This document shows positions 9,057 to 18,424 of a DNA stretch of 64,000 nt, piece after piece (positions within the stretch are counted from its first letter, which is position 1; each line of letters begins with the position of its first letter). Location: assembly GCA_038322235.1 (NCBI GenBank), contig JBBQFQ010000026.1, positions 3,477-67,476 on the forward strand, given 5' to 3'. The stretch is from SZAS-18 sp038322235 (GTDB lineage Bacteria; Verrucomicrobiota; Verrucomicrobiia; Chthoniobacterales; SZAS-18). The translations under genes and the position numbers were made by a program. The notes below the pieces were generated by a model. The model had not been told where the DNA came from, made no database searches, and saw only the letters and a program-made list of their open reading frames with translations.

Positions 9057-10748
9057 CTACGGCCGCGTCGCCCGCAGGCGGAGCAGGCTCTGCGCCCCGC
9101 TGGTGGTCGGATTCACGTCGCGCACGGTGATCGACTCGCGCCCCGGTGCCGCGGGAATCCGCGCCGTCTCGACCGTGAAGGCGGTCGAAGAGACACTGCC
9201 CGCGGCGTTGTAGGAACATCCCGTATTCCAACTCTGCAGATCCGTCGATTGCTCGATCACGCAGGTGGCATCGGTAACGCTCGTGTCGCGCCCAAAGGTG
9301 AGTGTGAGATACGTCTGACCGGAGACCTGAATCGATCCGGCGACGGGGAGGGCACTGGTGGCGGAGGCATTCGCGTTTGGGTCCAGCCCGAGAACGTATT
9401 TCGTGAGGTTCGCAATGCCGTCGCCGGCCGGTGCGGCGGTGTCTCCGGCCACCGCGGGGTCGTTCGCATTGGGCCCGAAATGCGCGAAACGCCACGCATC
9501 GACCGGCGGATCCTGAATGGTCAACGTCGCGGTCGCGGGATTGCCGAGCGTGGCACCGCCGGTGGGATTGGAGAGCGAGAGCAGGACGGTCTCACTCCCC
9601 TCAGCCAAGGCGTCCGCGGCGATCGGAACGAGCACATTTTTCGCCGCGACATCTCCGTTCGCCCAGGTCAGCGGGGAGGTCGTCGCGGTGTAGTCGGCTC
9701 CGGCCGTGGCGGTGCCATTGGCGGTCTGGAAAAGCACGCTCACGCTTCCGAGACCCCCGCCCATTCGGCTGACGGTAATTGTGGCGGAGCCAGCCGACTC
9801 CGGCGCGATGAAACCGGCCGCACTGAATTGAAGTGTGCCGGGCGAAGCGACGGGCACCGCTTCCGCGTAGGTGGTGGCGAGGCGAATCTCATCGACGTCG
9901 AGTTGCTCCAGCACGGTGGACGACGCGCCATCCGCCCCACCGACCTCGACGTAGTCGAACACGAAGGAGAGCACGTTGAGCAGCGTGACGGCGGCAGCGG
10001 CGTCCGCCGGCTGTGTGCCCGGAGTCGGATCGACCCAAAGGCGCATGTCCACCGCTGCAGGTTTGAAGTCGTACCGATACAAGAGGAGCCGCGGGGTCGT
10101 GCTGACAGTCGTGGTGCTGTCCGCGAGTACGCCCCCCGGCGCGCCGCCGGTCGTTCGGCCGAGGAACCAGAAAGTGCTGCTGGCCCGATCGCCCATGAAG
10201 ATGCGCTCGTGATTCGGCTTGTCGCCGTCGTAGGGCGAGGTCGTGAGCGGAGCCAGCCCATCATAGAGATGGATCCCGCCATTCCCCGAGTTCGTGTTGC
10301 TCGCACCCGGCGCGAGCCGCGCGAGGAAGGCGATCCAGATGCTGGTGCCCGGTGCCCCCAGTTTGCCGCTGACGGGATCGAGCAGACCGCTTCCGGCGAG
10401 GCGGGCGAGATCGATTTGCCGGAAGGTACGAATACCGCTGCCGTTCCCGCCGGTCGTCACGCTTGATTGGTTCTTGATCGTGGTCAGCCGGTTACCGCTC
10501 GTCACCAGATTCGCGAAGGGCGCGTTCACCGGGATGTCGCCGGCGCTGATGGTGAGGTCCAGCCCCTGCGCCGTGAAGTGGGGGCTGGTCTGCCAGGCTC
10601 CGTTCCAGCCGACTCCCCCGTTCAACCCATTGGCGGCACTGCCGGCTGGGTAGTTGAAGTCCTCGTACACGATGAGAGCCGCCGGCAGGCGGGAGGTTCC
10701 TGCGATCGAGAGCAGGAGAGCGACGACAAGTTTCACGTGGAGCGGCAT
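9057..10748 (-). CDS. Secreted Calx-beta domain protein with C-terminal LGLDPN module
   Basis: The ATG at 10748 is preferred because it starts a clean signal peptide ('MPLHVKLVVALLLSIAG' ending at 'LPAA'); the frame continues upstream to 10880 without protein-like sequence. The mature protein (about 540 residues) begins 'LIVYEDFNYPAGSAANGLN', as in a family of secreted lectin-like proteins. A Calx-beta domain follows at about residues 306-410 ('PESAGSATITVSRMGG', 'GTATAGADYT', 'ALAEGSETVLLSLSNPTGG'), which usually binds calcium. The last 150 residues are the 'GDGIANLTKYVLGLDPN' module shared with the first gene of the window. Function is unknown; a surface adhesive or carbohydrate-binding role is inferred. 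Convergent with the beta-helix gene, with a 42-base gap. Confidence 0.82.
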   Translation of the reverse strand: MPLHVKLVVALLLSIAGTSRLPAALIVYEDFNYPAGSAANGLNGGVGWNGAWQTSPHFTAQGLDLTISAGDIPVNAPFANLVTSGNRLTTIKNQSSVTTGGNGSGIRTFRQIDLARLAGSGLLDPVSGKLGAPGTSIWIAFLARLAPGASNTNSGNGGIHLYDGLAPLTTSPYDGDKPNHERIFMGDRASSTFWFLGRTTGGAPGGVLADSTTTVSTTPRLLLYRYDFKPAAVDMRLWVDPTPGTQPADAAAAVTLLNVLSFVFDYVEVGGADGASSTVLEQLDVDEIRLATTYAEAVPVASPGTLQFSAAGFIAPESAGSATITVSRMGGGLGSVSVLFQTANGTATAGADYTATTSPLTWANGDVAAKNVLVPIAADALAEGSETVLLSLSNPTGGATLGNPATATLTIQDPPVDAWRFAHFGPNANDPAVAGDTAAPAGDGIANLTKYVLGLDPNANASATSALPVAGSIQVSGQTYLTLTFGRDTSVTDATCVIEQSTDLQSWNTGCSYNAAGSVSSTAFTVETARIPAAPGRESITVRDVNPTTSGAQSLLRLRATRP

Positions 10749-10957
10749 GGCGTTCACCGCTTCGACGCCTGGGGTGGCGTGCGCCGGAAGCGATCGGAGG
10801 ACCACTTTGCCAGCAGAAACTGCGCCGGGCGGAACAGCCGGATGCCCGTCCACGTGGTTGCACAGTATCTCCGTCGGCATCCGTCCCGGCCCGCGTGTGA
10901 CGAGTCCGCGACGCCAGGCCCCGGGTGTGGGAAGGTTCGGGCTCGTAACGACGACGG

Positions 10958-13900
10958 ATGAGTAAGCGCGCCAAGGAGTCAGCCTCGAATCTATCTGCGC
11001 GGGAGGAGCCCCTTCCGCTCGTGGAGGCTTTGGGCGCGGTCGCTTCGCGGCTGGCGCTGGGTGATGTGCTCGCGGCGGTGCGCCACGGGACGGTCGCTCT
11101 GCCGCGCGTCGAGCGGGCGGGCCTCCCGCTGCTCGCGTTTCTCCTGCGCGAACGCGCCGGATCGAAGGCGCGGGCCTGGGTCGTTGCCGATGGCGTGCGC
11201 CAGCAGGAGCAGATCCACGACGAGCTCATTCCCTTGCTTCCGGAAGCCATTCTGCTGCCCGAGACGCTCGGCATGATGGCGACGGGCTCGACCTTTGATC
11301 CGGAACTCGTCGCGGATCAACTTCACGCCACGATGCGGCTCGCGGCGGGCGCGACGCCGGAGATCGCCGTGGTGACGCGGACCGGCTGGGAGGGCGAAGT
11401 CTTCATCGCACGTGGGCAGCGCGCGGAGCCCCTGGTGTTGCGTCCGGCGGAGAGCCCCGGGATCGAGCACATCCTCGCGGCGCTCGGGAAGGCTGGATTT
11501 GAGCGGGTACCGCAGGTGGGTGAGCGGCTGCAGTTTGCCGTCCGCGGCGGCCTCCTGGACATCTTCGCCGCCGACCAGCTCGCGCCGGTCCGGGTGGAGT
11601 GGTTTGGCGATGAGATCGAGAGCATCCGCGAGTTCGACATCCACTCGCAGGTCTCAAATCAGGAACTCGACGAGGTGAGACTGACCCTCGCATCCGCCGA
11701 GGATGTGCGACGCGCTCCGCTGCAGAGCCTCGTGCGGGGGGATGATCTAGTCTTTGAAGCGCTCGGGAAGGACTCCGCGGGGGGCATCGCCGTCGCGCTG
11801 GGTCAACGCCCCGCGCGGGACGCGGAGACGATCGACGAATCGCTGAGTTTTTTCGATCTCTCCCCGCGCGCCGACGTCTGGTGGCAGGACGAGGAGGTGG
11901 GTCGCGAGGTGGGGCGGCAGCGCGCGCTCGCCCAGCTCCAGTTCTGGGCCCGCGATGGCATCAAATTTCTCGTCACGGTGGGTCCGCACGAGCGCGAAAT
12001 CTTTGCGCAAGTGAAGGAAGCCTTCGCGCCGCTCGCCGAGGCGATCACCTGGTGCGCGGGCCAGACCGGTTCCGCCCTGCTGCTGCGAGAGGCGGGCGTG
12101 GCGATTCTGCCCGCGGGTCTCGTGTTTGGGCATCGGGTCCATCACGCGGTCGGCACGCGCGCGAACTGGCTCTCGCGGCGGGGCGCCGCGATCCGCCGGA
12201 CGGCCGCGGAGGCCGCGGAGACCTTCGACGAAGGCGACCTCGTGGTTCACGAGGAGCACGGGATCGCGCGGTTCCGGGGGCTGGAGCCCGCGCCGGAAGG
12301 CGGCTCGCGGCTCGCGCTCGAGTTTGCGGGTGAGGCGAAGATCTACGTGCCGCTGGAGCAGTCGCATCTCGTCGCGCGCTATCAGGGACTGGGAAAGCAG
12401 CGGCCAGCGCTCAGCCGCCTGGGCGAGGCGCGCTGGGCGACCTCCCTCCGCAGCGCCGAGCGCGCGACCGCCGACTACGCCGCCCGACTGCTCAAACTGC
12501 AGGCCGTGCGCGAGACCGAAAGCGGAACGGCGTTCCCGGTCGACAGCGACTGGCAGTCGACCTTTGAAGCGGCCTTTCCGTTCCAAGAAACGCCGGATCA
12601 GATCCGGGCCATCTCCGAGACGAAACGCGATCTCGAATCCCGGCGGCCGATGGATCGACTGATCTGCGGGGACGTGGGCTTCGGGAAGACCGAGGTGGCG
12701 ATCCGGGCGGCCTTCAAGGCAGCGGCGGCCGGACGGCAGGTCGCGCTCCTCGCGCCGACGACCGTTCTGGCCCAGCAACATTTCGAGAATTGGCGAAAGC
12801 GCTTCGCCGACTACCCGATCCGGGTGGACGTGCTGACGCGTTTCCGCTCCGCGGCCGAGCAGCGAGAGGTGATCCGGGACGTGGGACGCGGCGCGGTGGA
12901 CGTGGTGATCGGGACGCACCGGCTGATCTCGGACGATGTCGCGTTTCGCGATCTGGGGCTGTTGATCGTCGACGAGGAGCAGCGTTTCGGCGTGAAGCAC
13001 AAGGAACGCTTGAAGGAGCGCTACCCGCTGGTGGATATCCTCACGCTCTCCGCCACGCCCATCCCGCGAACCTTGTACATGGCGCTCACGGGAGCGCGCG
13101 ACATGTCGGTGCTCGAAACGCCGCCCCCGAGCCGGTATCCGGTCGAGACGACCATCGGAGCCTACGATGAGCGCGTCATCCGCGAGGCCATCACGCGGGA
13201 GCTCGCGCGCGAAGGACAGGTTTTTTTCCTCCATAACCGGATCGCCACGATCGAGCGGACCGCGCAGCGGGTGACGGACTTGTGCCCAGGTGCGCGGGTG
13301 GAGATTGGCCACGGGCAGATGGACGAGGATGAGCTCGATGCCGTCATGCACCGGTTCATCGCCGGCGAGACGGACGTGCTCGTCTCCACGACGATCATCG
13401 AGAGCGGGATCGATATTCCGAACGCCAATACCATCATCATTGACCGGGCGGACCGCTTCGGGCTGGCGGATCTTTACCAGCTCCGGGGCCGGGTGGGGCG
13501 GGGGACGCACCGGGCGTATGCTTTTCTGATGCTGCCGCGGGAGCTCATGAGCGTGGGCGCGGCGCGGAAGCGCATCGAAGCGATCCGGCAGTACTCCGCG
13601 TTGGGGGCCGGGTTTCAGATCGCGATGCGGGATCTGGAAATACGGGGCGCGGGGAACCTGCTCGGACTTTCCCAAAGCGGGCACATTACGGCGGTTGGGT
13701 TCCACCTGTATTGTCAAATGCTGGAGCAGGCGGTTGCCGCGCTGCGGGGCCGGCCGGCTCCACGCCGCGCCGAGGTTCCGCTCCAGCTCGACTTCCTCGA
13801 ACTCCGCGAGGGCATCGACACCAAAGCCGCCGGGACCCTGCCGGCGTTTCTTCCGCTGGCCTACGTTTCGGACGAACGCCAGCGGATGGAAATCTTCCGT

Positions 13901-14185
13901 CGTCTCGGGAACGCCGCCTCGGCGGATGCGATCAAGTCCCTACGGGCTCAAATGCGAGACCGCTTCGGTCGCCTGCCCGGACCCGCGGAGAATCTGCTTT
14001 CGTATCATGCACTTCGCGTCCTCGCGGCCGATCGGAAGATCGAGTCACTGGCGGTCCGGGGTGATAAACTCATCATCGAAAGGGGCGGCGAACCCCTCCA
14101 AATCGAGGGCCGGTTCCCCCGCCTGAAATCCGAGGATGCGAAGTCGCGATTTTCTGAGATAATTCAGAACGTTCGATCCCTCTGA
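10958..14185 (+). CDS. mfd: Transcription-repair coupling factor Mfd
   Basis: An ATP-dependent translocase that removes RNA polymerase stalled at DNA lesions and recruits UvrA. The 1075-residue protein has the N-terminal UvrB-like region, a CarD/RNA-polymerase-interacting domain beginning near residue 421 ('FDEGDLVVHEEHGIARFRGL'), Walker A 'GDVGFGKTE' near 570, the DEEQ box ('VDEEQRFGVKHKE') near 672, helicase motif VI 'QLRGRVGRG', and a C-terminal TRCF domain from about 925. It is somewhat shorter than the roughly 1150 residues of E. coli Mfd, mostly at the N-terminus. Start is the ATG at 10958. The surA-like gene follows after 46 bases and may be cotranscribed. Confidence 0.96.
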   Translation: MSKRAKESASNLSAREEPLPLVEALGAVASRLALGDVLAAVRHGTVALPRVERAGLPLLAFLLRERAGSKARAWVVADGVRQQEQIHDELIPLLPEAILLPETLGMMATGSTFDPELVADQLHATMRLAAGATPEIAVVTRTGWEGEVFIARGQRAEPLVLRPAESPGIEHILAALGKAGFERVPQVGERLQFAVRGGLLDIFAADQLAPVRVEWFGDEIESIREFDIHSQVSNQELDEVRLTLASAEDVRRAPLQSLVRGDDLVFEALGKDSAGGIAVALGQRPARDAETIDESLSFFDLSPRADVWWQDEEVGREVGRQRALAQLQFWARDGIKFLVTVGPHEREIFAQVKEAFAPLAEAITWCAGQTGSALLLREAGVAILPAGLVFGHRVHHAVGTRANWLSRRGAAIRRTAAEAAETFDEGDLVVHEEHGIARFRGLEPAPEGGSRLALEFAGEAKIYVPLEQSHLVARYQGLGKQRPALSRLGEARWATSLRSAERATADYAARLLKLQAVRETESGTAFPVDSDWQSTFEAAFPFQETPDQIRAISETKRDLESRRPMDRLICGDVGFGKTEVAIRAAFKAAAAGRQVALLAPTTVLAQQHFENWRKRFADYPIRVDVLTRFRSAAEQREVIRDVGRGAVDVVIGTHRLISDDVAFRDLGLLIVDEEQRFGVKHKERLKERYPLVDILTLSATPIPRTLYMALTGARDMSVLETPPPSRYPVETTIGAYDERVIREAITRELAREGQVFFLHNRIATIERTAQRVTDLCPGARVEIGHGQMDEDELDAVMHRFIAGETDVLVSTTIIESGIDIPNANTIIIDRADRFGLADLYQLRGRVGRGTHRAYAFLMLPRELMSVGAARKRIEAIRQYSALGAGFQIAMRDLEIRGAGNLLGLSQSGHITAVGFHLYCQMLEQAVAALRGRPAPRRAEVPLQLDFLELREGIDTKAAGTLPAFLPLAYVSDERQRMEIFRRLGNAASADAIKSLRAQMRDRFGRLPGPAENLLSYHALRVLAADRKIESLAVRGDKLIIERGGEPLQIEGRFPRLKSEDAKSRFSEIIQNVRSL

Positions 14186-14231
14186 TGCGTCCAAGTGACG
14201 CCGAACCTCCTTGCAACCGAACAGCCTGATC

Positions 14232-15227
14232 ATGTCTCGAATGTCCGCCCGACGCGTCTTCTCCGTCTTTCTTTCCGCACTTCTCGCCCTTGTGGCGGCA
14301 CGTCCCGCTTTCGCGGCGCCTGAGGTTCTCGATGGCGTGGCCGCCGTCGTAAACGGCGACGTCATCACTTTCTCGCAGGTACGGGAACTCGTTACCACCC
14401 GGGAGCGGACCCTGCGCGCCCAATTTGGCGGGCAGGAGCTTGTCAACAAGATCAAGGAGGCGCGGATGGCCGCTCTAAAAGATCTGATCGACCGGCAGTT
14501 AATCCTGCAGGAGTTCAAAAAGAAGGAGTTCAATGTGCCGACGCGCGTCATCGACGAGCGGATCGCGGCCATAATCCGGGATGATTTCGGAGGCGACCGC
14601 CAGGCGTTCGTCAAAACGCTCCAGGCCCAAGGCTACACGATGACCCGGTTCCGCGAGATCGAGCGTGACAAGTTTATCGTCCAGGCGATGCGATTTTCGA
14701 ACATCAAGGCGGATCTCATCGTCTCGCCGGTGAAGGTGAATGAGTTCTACAGCAGCAAGGCGCGGCAGGATTACACCCAGCAGGAGCAGGTGAAACTTCG
14801 CGTAATCGCGATCAACAAGGGTGAGCGCGCTCCCGGACTCTCGATCGATGACCCCCAGAAGTCGATGATCCTCGAGATTCGCGGCAAGATTCTGCAGGGC
14901 GCACCGTTCGATCAGCTCGCCGCGATGTATTCCGATGACAGCAGCCGGCCGAACGGCGGGGACTTCGGCTGGGTCGATCGCCGCACCCTGCGGCCGGAGC
15001 TCTCGAAGGTCGTCTTCTCGCTGAAGGCGAAAGAGCTCAGTCAGGTCGTCGAAATCGGCAACACCTACTACCTGCTTTACATCGAGGATCGACGCGAGCC
15101 GCAAAACAAGAAACTCGACGAGTTGCGCCCCGACATCGAGCGCCGCCTCCAAGGCGAGGACCGTCAACGCATGGCGGAGCAGTGGATCGAGGGCCTGCGG
15201 AAAAAGGCCTACATTCGGATGTTCTGA
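14232..15227 (+). CDS. Periplasmic peptidyl-prolyl isomerase / SurA-like chaperone
   Basis: A 331-residue exported foldase. The N-terminus has a signal peptide ('VFLSALLALVAARPAFAA', cleaved after AFA-A), then the SurA N-domain pattern 'LDGVAAVVNGDVITFSQVREL', and one parvulin (PPIC) domain at about residues 165-275 ('FDQLAAMYSDDSS', 'GGDFGWVDRRTL'). E. coli SurA has two PPIC domains; only one is present here. ATG 14232 was chosen because upstream starts are non-ATG; ATG 14241 is a second possibility. A strong intrinsic terminator follows at 15252-15294, which closes the mfd-surA transcription unit. Confidence 0.88.
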   Translation: MSRMSARRVFSVFLSALLALVAARPAFAAPEVLDGVAAVVNGDVITFSQVRELVTTRERTLRAQFGGQELVNKIKEARMAALKDLIDRQLILQEFKKKEFNVPTRVIDERIAAIIRDDFGGDRQAFVKTLQAQGYTMTRFREIERDKFIVQAMRFSNIKADLIVSPVKVNEFYSSKARQDYTQQEQVKLRVIAINKGERAPGLSIDDPQKSMILEIRGKILQGAPFDQLAAMYSDDSSRPNGGDFGWVDRRTLRPELSKVVFSLKAKELSQVVEIGNTYYLLYIEDRREPQNKKLDELRPDIERRLQGEDRQRMAEQWIEGLRKKAYIRMF

Positions 15228-15251
15228 GTTTTTGTCCCCACGCTTCACGGA

Positions 15252-15294
15252 GGGCGGGAGGTGCGTTCGCGCATTCCCGCCCTTGTGCTTTTTC
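15252..15294 (+). terminator. Intrinsic terminator with UUCG tetraloop
   Basis: The stem GGGCGGGA/TCCCGCCC encloses an inner stem TGCG-TTCG-CGCA, and is followed by TTGTGCTTTTT. It lies 24 bases after the surA-like stop codon and before alanine dehydrogenase. This is the clearest terminator in the window. Confidence 0.88.
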
Positions 15295-15317
15295 GGAGTC
15301 CGCCCTACGTCTCGCGC

Positions 15318-16427
15318 ATGATCATCGGATGCCCCAAAGAAATCAAAACTCAGGAACATCGGGTCGCGCTGCTCCCCTCCGGCGCGTACCAACTCATCAA
15401 GCACGGCCACACTGTGCTCGTCGAGCGGAACGCCGGACTCGGGTCGGGTTACTCGAATGAAGACTACGAGGGCGCCGGCGCGCAACTGATTGAGAGCCAC
15501 GAGGAGATCTTCGCGAAGGCGGATCTCATCGTGAAGGTCAAGGAACCGCTCGCGAGCGAGATTCCGTTGCTGCGCAAAGGTCAGATCCTGTTCACCTATC
15601 TTCACCTCGCGGCGAACCGCCCGCTGACCGATGGCCTCGTCGCTTCGGGTTGCACCGCGATCGCGTACGAGACCGTCGAAGTGAACCGCCGGCTGCCGTT
15701 GCTCGAGCCGATGAGTGAAATCGCCGGCCGGATGAGCGTCGTCATGGGCGCCTTCGCGCTCGCCAAGCACAATGGCGGAGTGGGCGTGCTCCTCGGAGGT
15801 GTTCCGGGGGTTCTACCCGGCAAGGTTGTCGTCATCGGCGGCGGCTCCAGCGGCGTGAATGCCGCCCGCATGGCGACCGGTCTGGGCGCGGACGTGACGA
15901 TTCTCGAAGTCGATCTCGAGCGGATGCGCTTCCTCGACATCACCATGCACAGCGCACACACCCTGTTTTCGAACGAGGCACACCTCACGGAGCTGCTTCC
16001 CACCGTCGATCTGCTGATCGGCGCGGTCCTCGTTCCCGGCGCGAAGGCGCCGAAGCTGATCACGCGCCAGATGCTCAAGCGCATGCGCCCAGGCAGTGTG
16101 CTGGTGGATATCGCGATCGACCAGGGAGGCTGCGCTGAAACGTCCCGTCCCACGACGCACGAGGAACCGACCTACGTCGAGGAAGGTGTCATCCATTACT
16201 GCGTGGCCAACATGCCGGGCGCCTACGCGCGCACCGCGACGCAGGCCCTCACAAATGTGACGTTCCCTTATCTCGAGACTCTGGCTGACCACGGGCTGAA
16301 GGGAGCCATGATCCGGACGCCGGCGCTCCTCAGCGGGGTGAACGTGCACGAAGGGAAGTGCACCTACAAGGCGGTCGCGGACACCTTCGGTCTGGAATTC
16401 CACGACCCGAAGGTTCCGCTCGCCTGA
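15318..16427 (+). CDS. ald: Alanine dehydrogenase
   Basis: NAD-dependent reversible deamination of L-alanine to pyruvate and ammonia. The 369-residue length matches the family (about 371). 'MIIGCPKEIKTQEHRVALLPSGA' is the standard N-terminus and supports ATG 15318 over the longer frame. The substrate-binding Arg and Lys lie in 'EHRVAL' and 'VKVKEP'; the NAD-binding Rossmann motif is 'GGGSSGVNAARMATGLGADV'; the C-terminal 'AIDQGGCAETSRPTTHEEPTY' motif is characteristic of Ald rather than saccharopine dehydrogenase or PntA. A single-gene unit after a terminator; it faces the GTPase gene with only six bases between. Confidence 0.95.
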   Translation: MIIGCPKEIKTQEHRVALLPSGAYQLIKHGHTVLVERNAGLGSGYSNEDYEGAGAQLIESHEEIFAKADLIVKVKEPLASEIPLLRKGQILFTYLHLAANRPLTDGLVASGCTAIAYETVEVNRRLPLLEPMSEIAGRMSVVMGAFALAKHNGGVGVLLGGVPGVLPGKVVVIGGGSSGVNAARMATGLGADVTILEVDLERMRFLDITMHSAHTLFSNEAHLTELLPTVDLLIGAVLVPGAKAPKLITRQMLKRMRPGSVLVDIAIDQGGCAETSRPTTHEEPTYVEEGVIHYCVANMPGAYARTATQALTNVTFPYLETLADHGLKGAMIRTPALLSGVNVHEGKCTYKAVADTFGLEFHDPKVPLA

Positions 16428-16433
16428 GATCCC

Positions 16434-18131
16434 TCACCACTGCGTCCGCAGCTCCCGCACCTCGCCCTCGAGCGTGGTGCGGCGCTGCGCCAGAGGTTCC
16501 AGCTTTTTGCGCGCCGCTTCGACCTCGTCGAAGAACGGATGGCAGACGCGCCGGATCTCCTCGTAGATCAGGCCGAGTTTCGACGTCAACCGGTCGCGAA
16601 CCTCCCGGACGAAACGCTCGCGGCCCTGGTCCAGGGCCGACTCAAAGTCGCGCACGAGCGATCCCCGTTTGAAGAGTACGAAGAGCCCCGCGCCGGCCGC
16701 CGTCAGCGCCGTGAGGATCCCCCCGGTGAGATCGACGACGAGGACATGGGCGACGATGCCTGTGACCACGCCGAGCACGGCGGCGATTCCGCCTCCGATC
16801 GCGTAGGGAATCGCATTCGTCCCGGAGCCTTGGAGCGAGGCGGTGAAGCGGTCATCGGAGAGCAGTTCTCGCAGCTTTGTGATCACCCCTTCGGTGCTCT
16901 CGCCGTGCCAGCCGGGGAGCTTCATGAAAAGCTGGGGCGCCTGGGAATTCGCGGACGGACGGGCTGACCCGAGGTCGGCGATGAGGTCATTGAGCAGCAG
17001 TCGGACCCCTTCGAGGTAATGCTGCGCGCCTTCCTTCGCGACTTCCTCGACGCGGGGCGAGAGGCGCTTTTCGAAGTCACTTTTTAATTCGTCGATCCAG
17101 GCCGAGATGGACTTCTTCCGGCCGAAGAGCGGCCCGACCGTGCGGGCGAAAAGTTCGGAAAGCGACATGCCGCGTTCGAATTCGCCCTTCAACTCCCCGG
17201 CGAGTCGGTTGTAGTTCAGTTCGAGCCGCTCGATGAGGGCGTCGATCTCCCGACCGGATCGTCGTTCACCGTTGGCGAGTCGATCGGCGGCGCGCGCGGC
17301 GATCTCCCGATCCGCCGCCAGCCGCTTTTCCTCCGCGCCGAGTCCCTCCTGGACGAGGGAGAGAAACTTCTCCGCGACGCCGGCGGCGTTCTCGAGCTTG
17401 GCGCGGGCCGCGACCCCGCCCGTGACACTCGCGCGGATGAACTCCCGCACCTCGGAGAATCCGCTGCCGCGATCGCCCGCCGCTTCGCGCGTTGCCGAAG
17501 TCGCGAAGATCATCGGCTGACGCAGCCCGCGTTGACCGGCGTATTGCTCGACCGCCCGGCGATTCGTCTCCAACTCCGCTGGCGTGGCGCGGTCGGCCTG
17601 CTGCAGGATGAAGACCGCCTTCTTCCGCCATTCCTCGCGCACGAAATCGAGCATGTCCCACGCGGCGCCGGTGTGCGGGTTGACGGCGCTGAAGACGAAC
17701 AGCGCGAGATCTGCGCGCGGGATGAAGTTCTCCGTGATCGTCTGATGCTCCCGAATGATCGCTCCTGTACCCGGCGTGTCGACGATCGCGATCGATTTCA
17801 AAATCTCGGCCTTCACGCCCACCTGGCGGATCAGCGGGCCGACCTCGTGGGAAAACGGCTCCTCCGCAAAGACGAGCTGCGTGATGCGATCGGTGCAGGG
17901 ATCCGGGGCAACGTCGCACACGTTCGCGCCGAGGAGCGCGTTGACGAAGCTGCTCTTCCCCGCCTTCACTTCTCCCACGACGACGAAGAGAAACGGGTCG
18001 CGCAGCGCCCGGCGCACGTCGTCGAGGGCGGCGGCGCGATCATCGAGGCCGACTTCGACGGCGAGAGCCCGGACTCGTTCGAGGGTGTCGGCGAGGCGGT
18101 CGCGGTGGGCGAGGTAGGTGGCGTCGATCAT
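16434..18131 (-). CDS. Dynamin-like GTPase (membrane-associated)
   Basis: A 565-residue GTPase of the bacterial dynamin-like family. The P-loop is 'GEVKAGKSSFVNALLG' at about residues 52-67, switch II is 'IVDTPGTGAI' near 116, and 'QQADRAT' fits the G4 (T/N-KxD-like) position. A long helical stalk follows, then a hydrophobic segment at about 435-480 ('GGGIAAVLGVVTGIVAHVLVV...GGILTALTAAGAGLFVLF') that looks like a membrane paddle or two helices, and a final coiled coil ending in 'RRTTLEGEVRELRTQW'. Such proteins remodel or repair membranes; the substrate here is unknown. The start ATG overlaps the stop of a tiny upstream frame (ATGA), suggesting translational coupling. Confidence 0.87.
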   Translation of the reverse strand: MIDATYLAHRDRLADTLERVRALAVEVGLDDRAAALDDVRRALRDPFLFVVVGEVKAGKSSFVNALLGANVCDVAPDPCTDRITQLVFAEEPFSHEVGPLIRQVGVKAEILKSIAIVDTPGTGAIIREHQTITENFIPRADLALFVFSAVNPHTGAAWDMLDFVREEWRKKAVFILQQADRATPAELETNRRAVEQYAGQRGLRQPMIFATSATREAAGDRGSGFSEVREFIRASVTGGVAARAKLENAAGVAEKFLSLVQEGLGAEEKRLAADREIAARAADRLANGERRSGREIDALIERLELNYNRLAGELKGEFERGMSLSELFARTVGPLFGRKKSISAWIDELKSDFEKRLSPRVEEVAKEGAQHYLEGVRLLLNDLIADLGSARPSANSQAPQLFMKLPGWHGESTEGVITKLRELLSDDRFTASLQGSGTNAIPYAIGGGIAAVLGVVTGIVAHVLVVDLTGGILTALTAAGAGLFVLFKRGSLVRDFESALDQGRERFVREVRDRLTSKLGLIYEEIRRVCHPFFDEVEAARKKLEPLAQRRTTLEGEVRELRTQW

Positions 18132-18205
18132 GCAGGGGAGAAAAGTTCTCGAAAGCGAGCGGCGAGCGCCGCGCGCTCGCGTTCAGGTTTCGCGAGAGGG
18201 ATCAT
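18128..18205 (-). CDS. Tiny ORF (25 aa) coupled to the GTPase gene
   Basis: The frame begins 'MIPLAKPERERAALAARF' and ends 'LFSPA'. Its TGA overlaps the GTPase ATG (ATGA), and its own ATG overlaps the stop of another tiny frame at 18202-18255. It may be a leader peptide for translational coupling, or a remnant of a longer gene. It could equally be chance; there is no homology evidence. Confidence 0.3.
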   Translation of the reverse strand: MIPLAKPERERAALAARFRELFSPA

Positions 18206-18255
18206 CGCGGCGCTTCCCGCGACTTGATCTGCTCGATGATTTTCGCCGCGCTCAT
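18202..18255 (-). CDS. Tiny ORF (17 aa) upstream of the coupled pair
   Basis: Encodes MSAAKIIEQIKSREAPR, which looks like the first helix of small bacterial proteins that begin with 'II.QI..L'. It ends in CGATGA, overlapping the next ATG. No good ribosome binding site is visible. Together with 18128-18205 it could be an intact small protein split by a frameshift. Confidence 0.3.
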   Translation of the reverse strand: MSAAKIIEQIKSREAPR

Positions 18256-18424
18256 GGTTGGAGATTAGCCGTTTCGACGATCCTTGTCACCTTGCGCCCC
18301 GAACGCGCTCCCGGATAGTCGTCATCCCCGAACCGAGTCCTCCGCGTTCCCCGCATGTAATCGCGCTCGAATGCTCTTCGGCGACCGCGCGACATCCGCG
18401 ATGCTCCAGAATCATCAGAATCAC

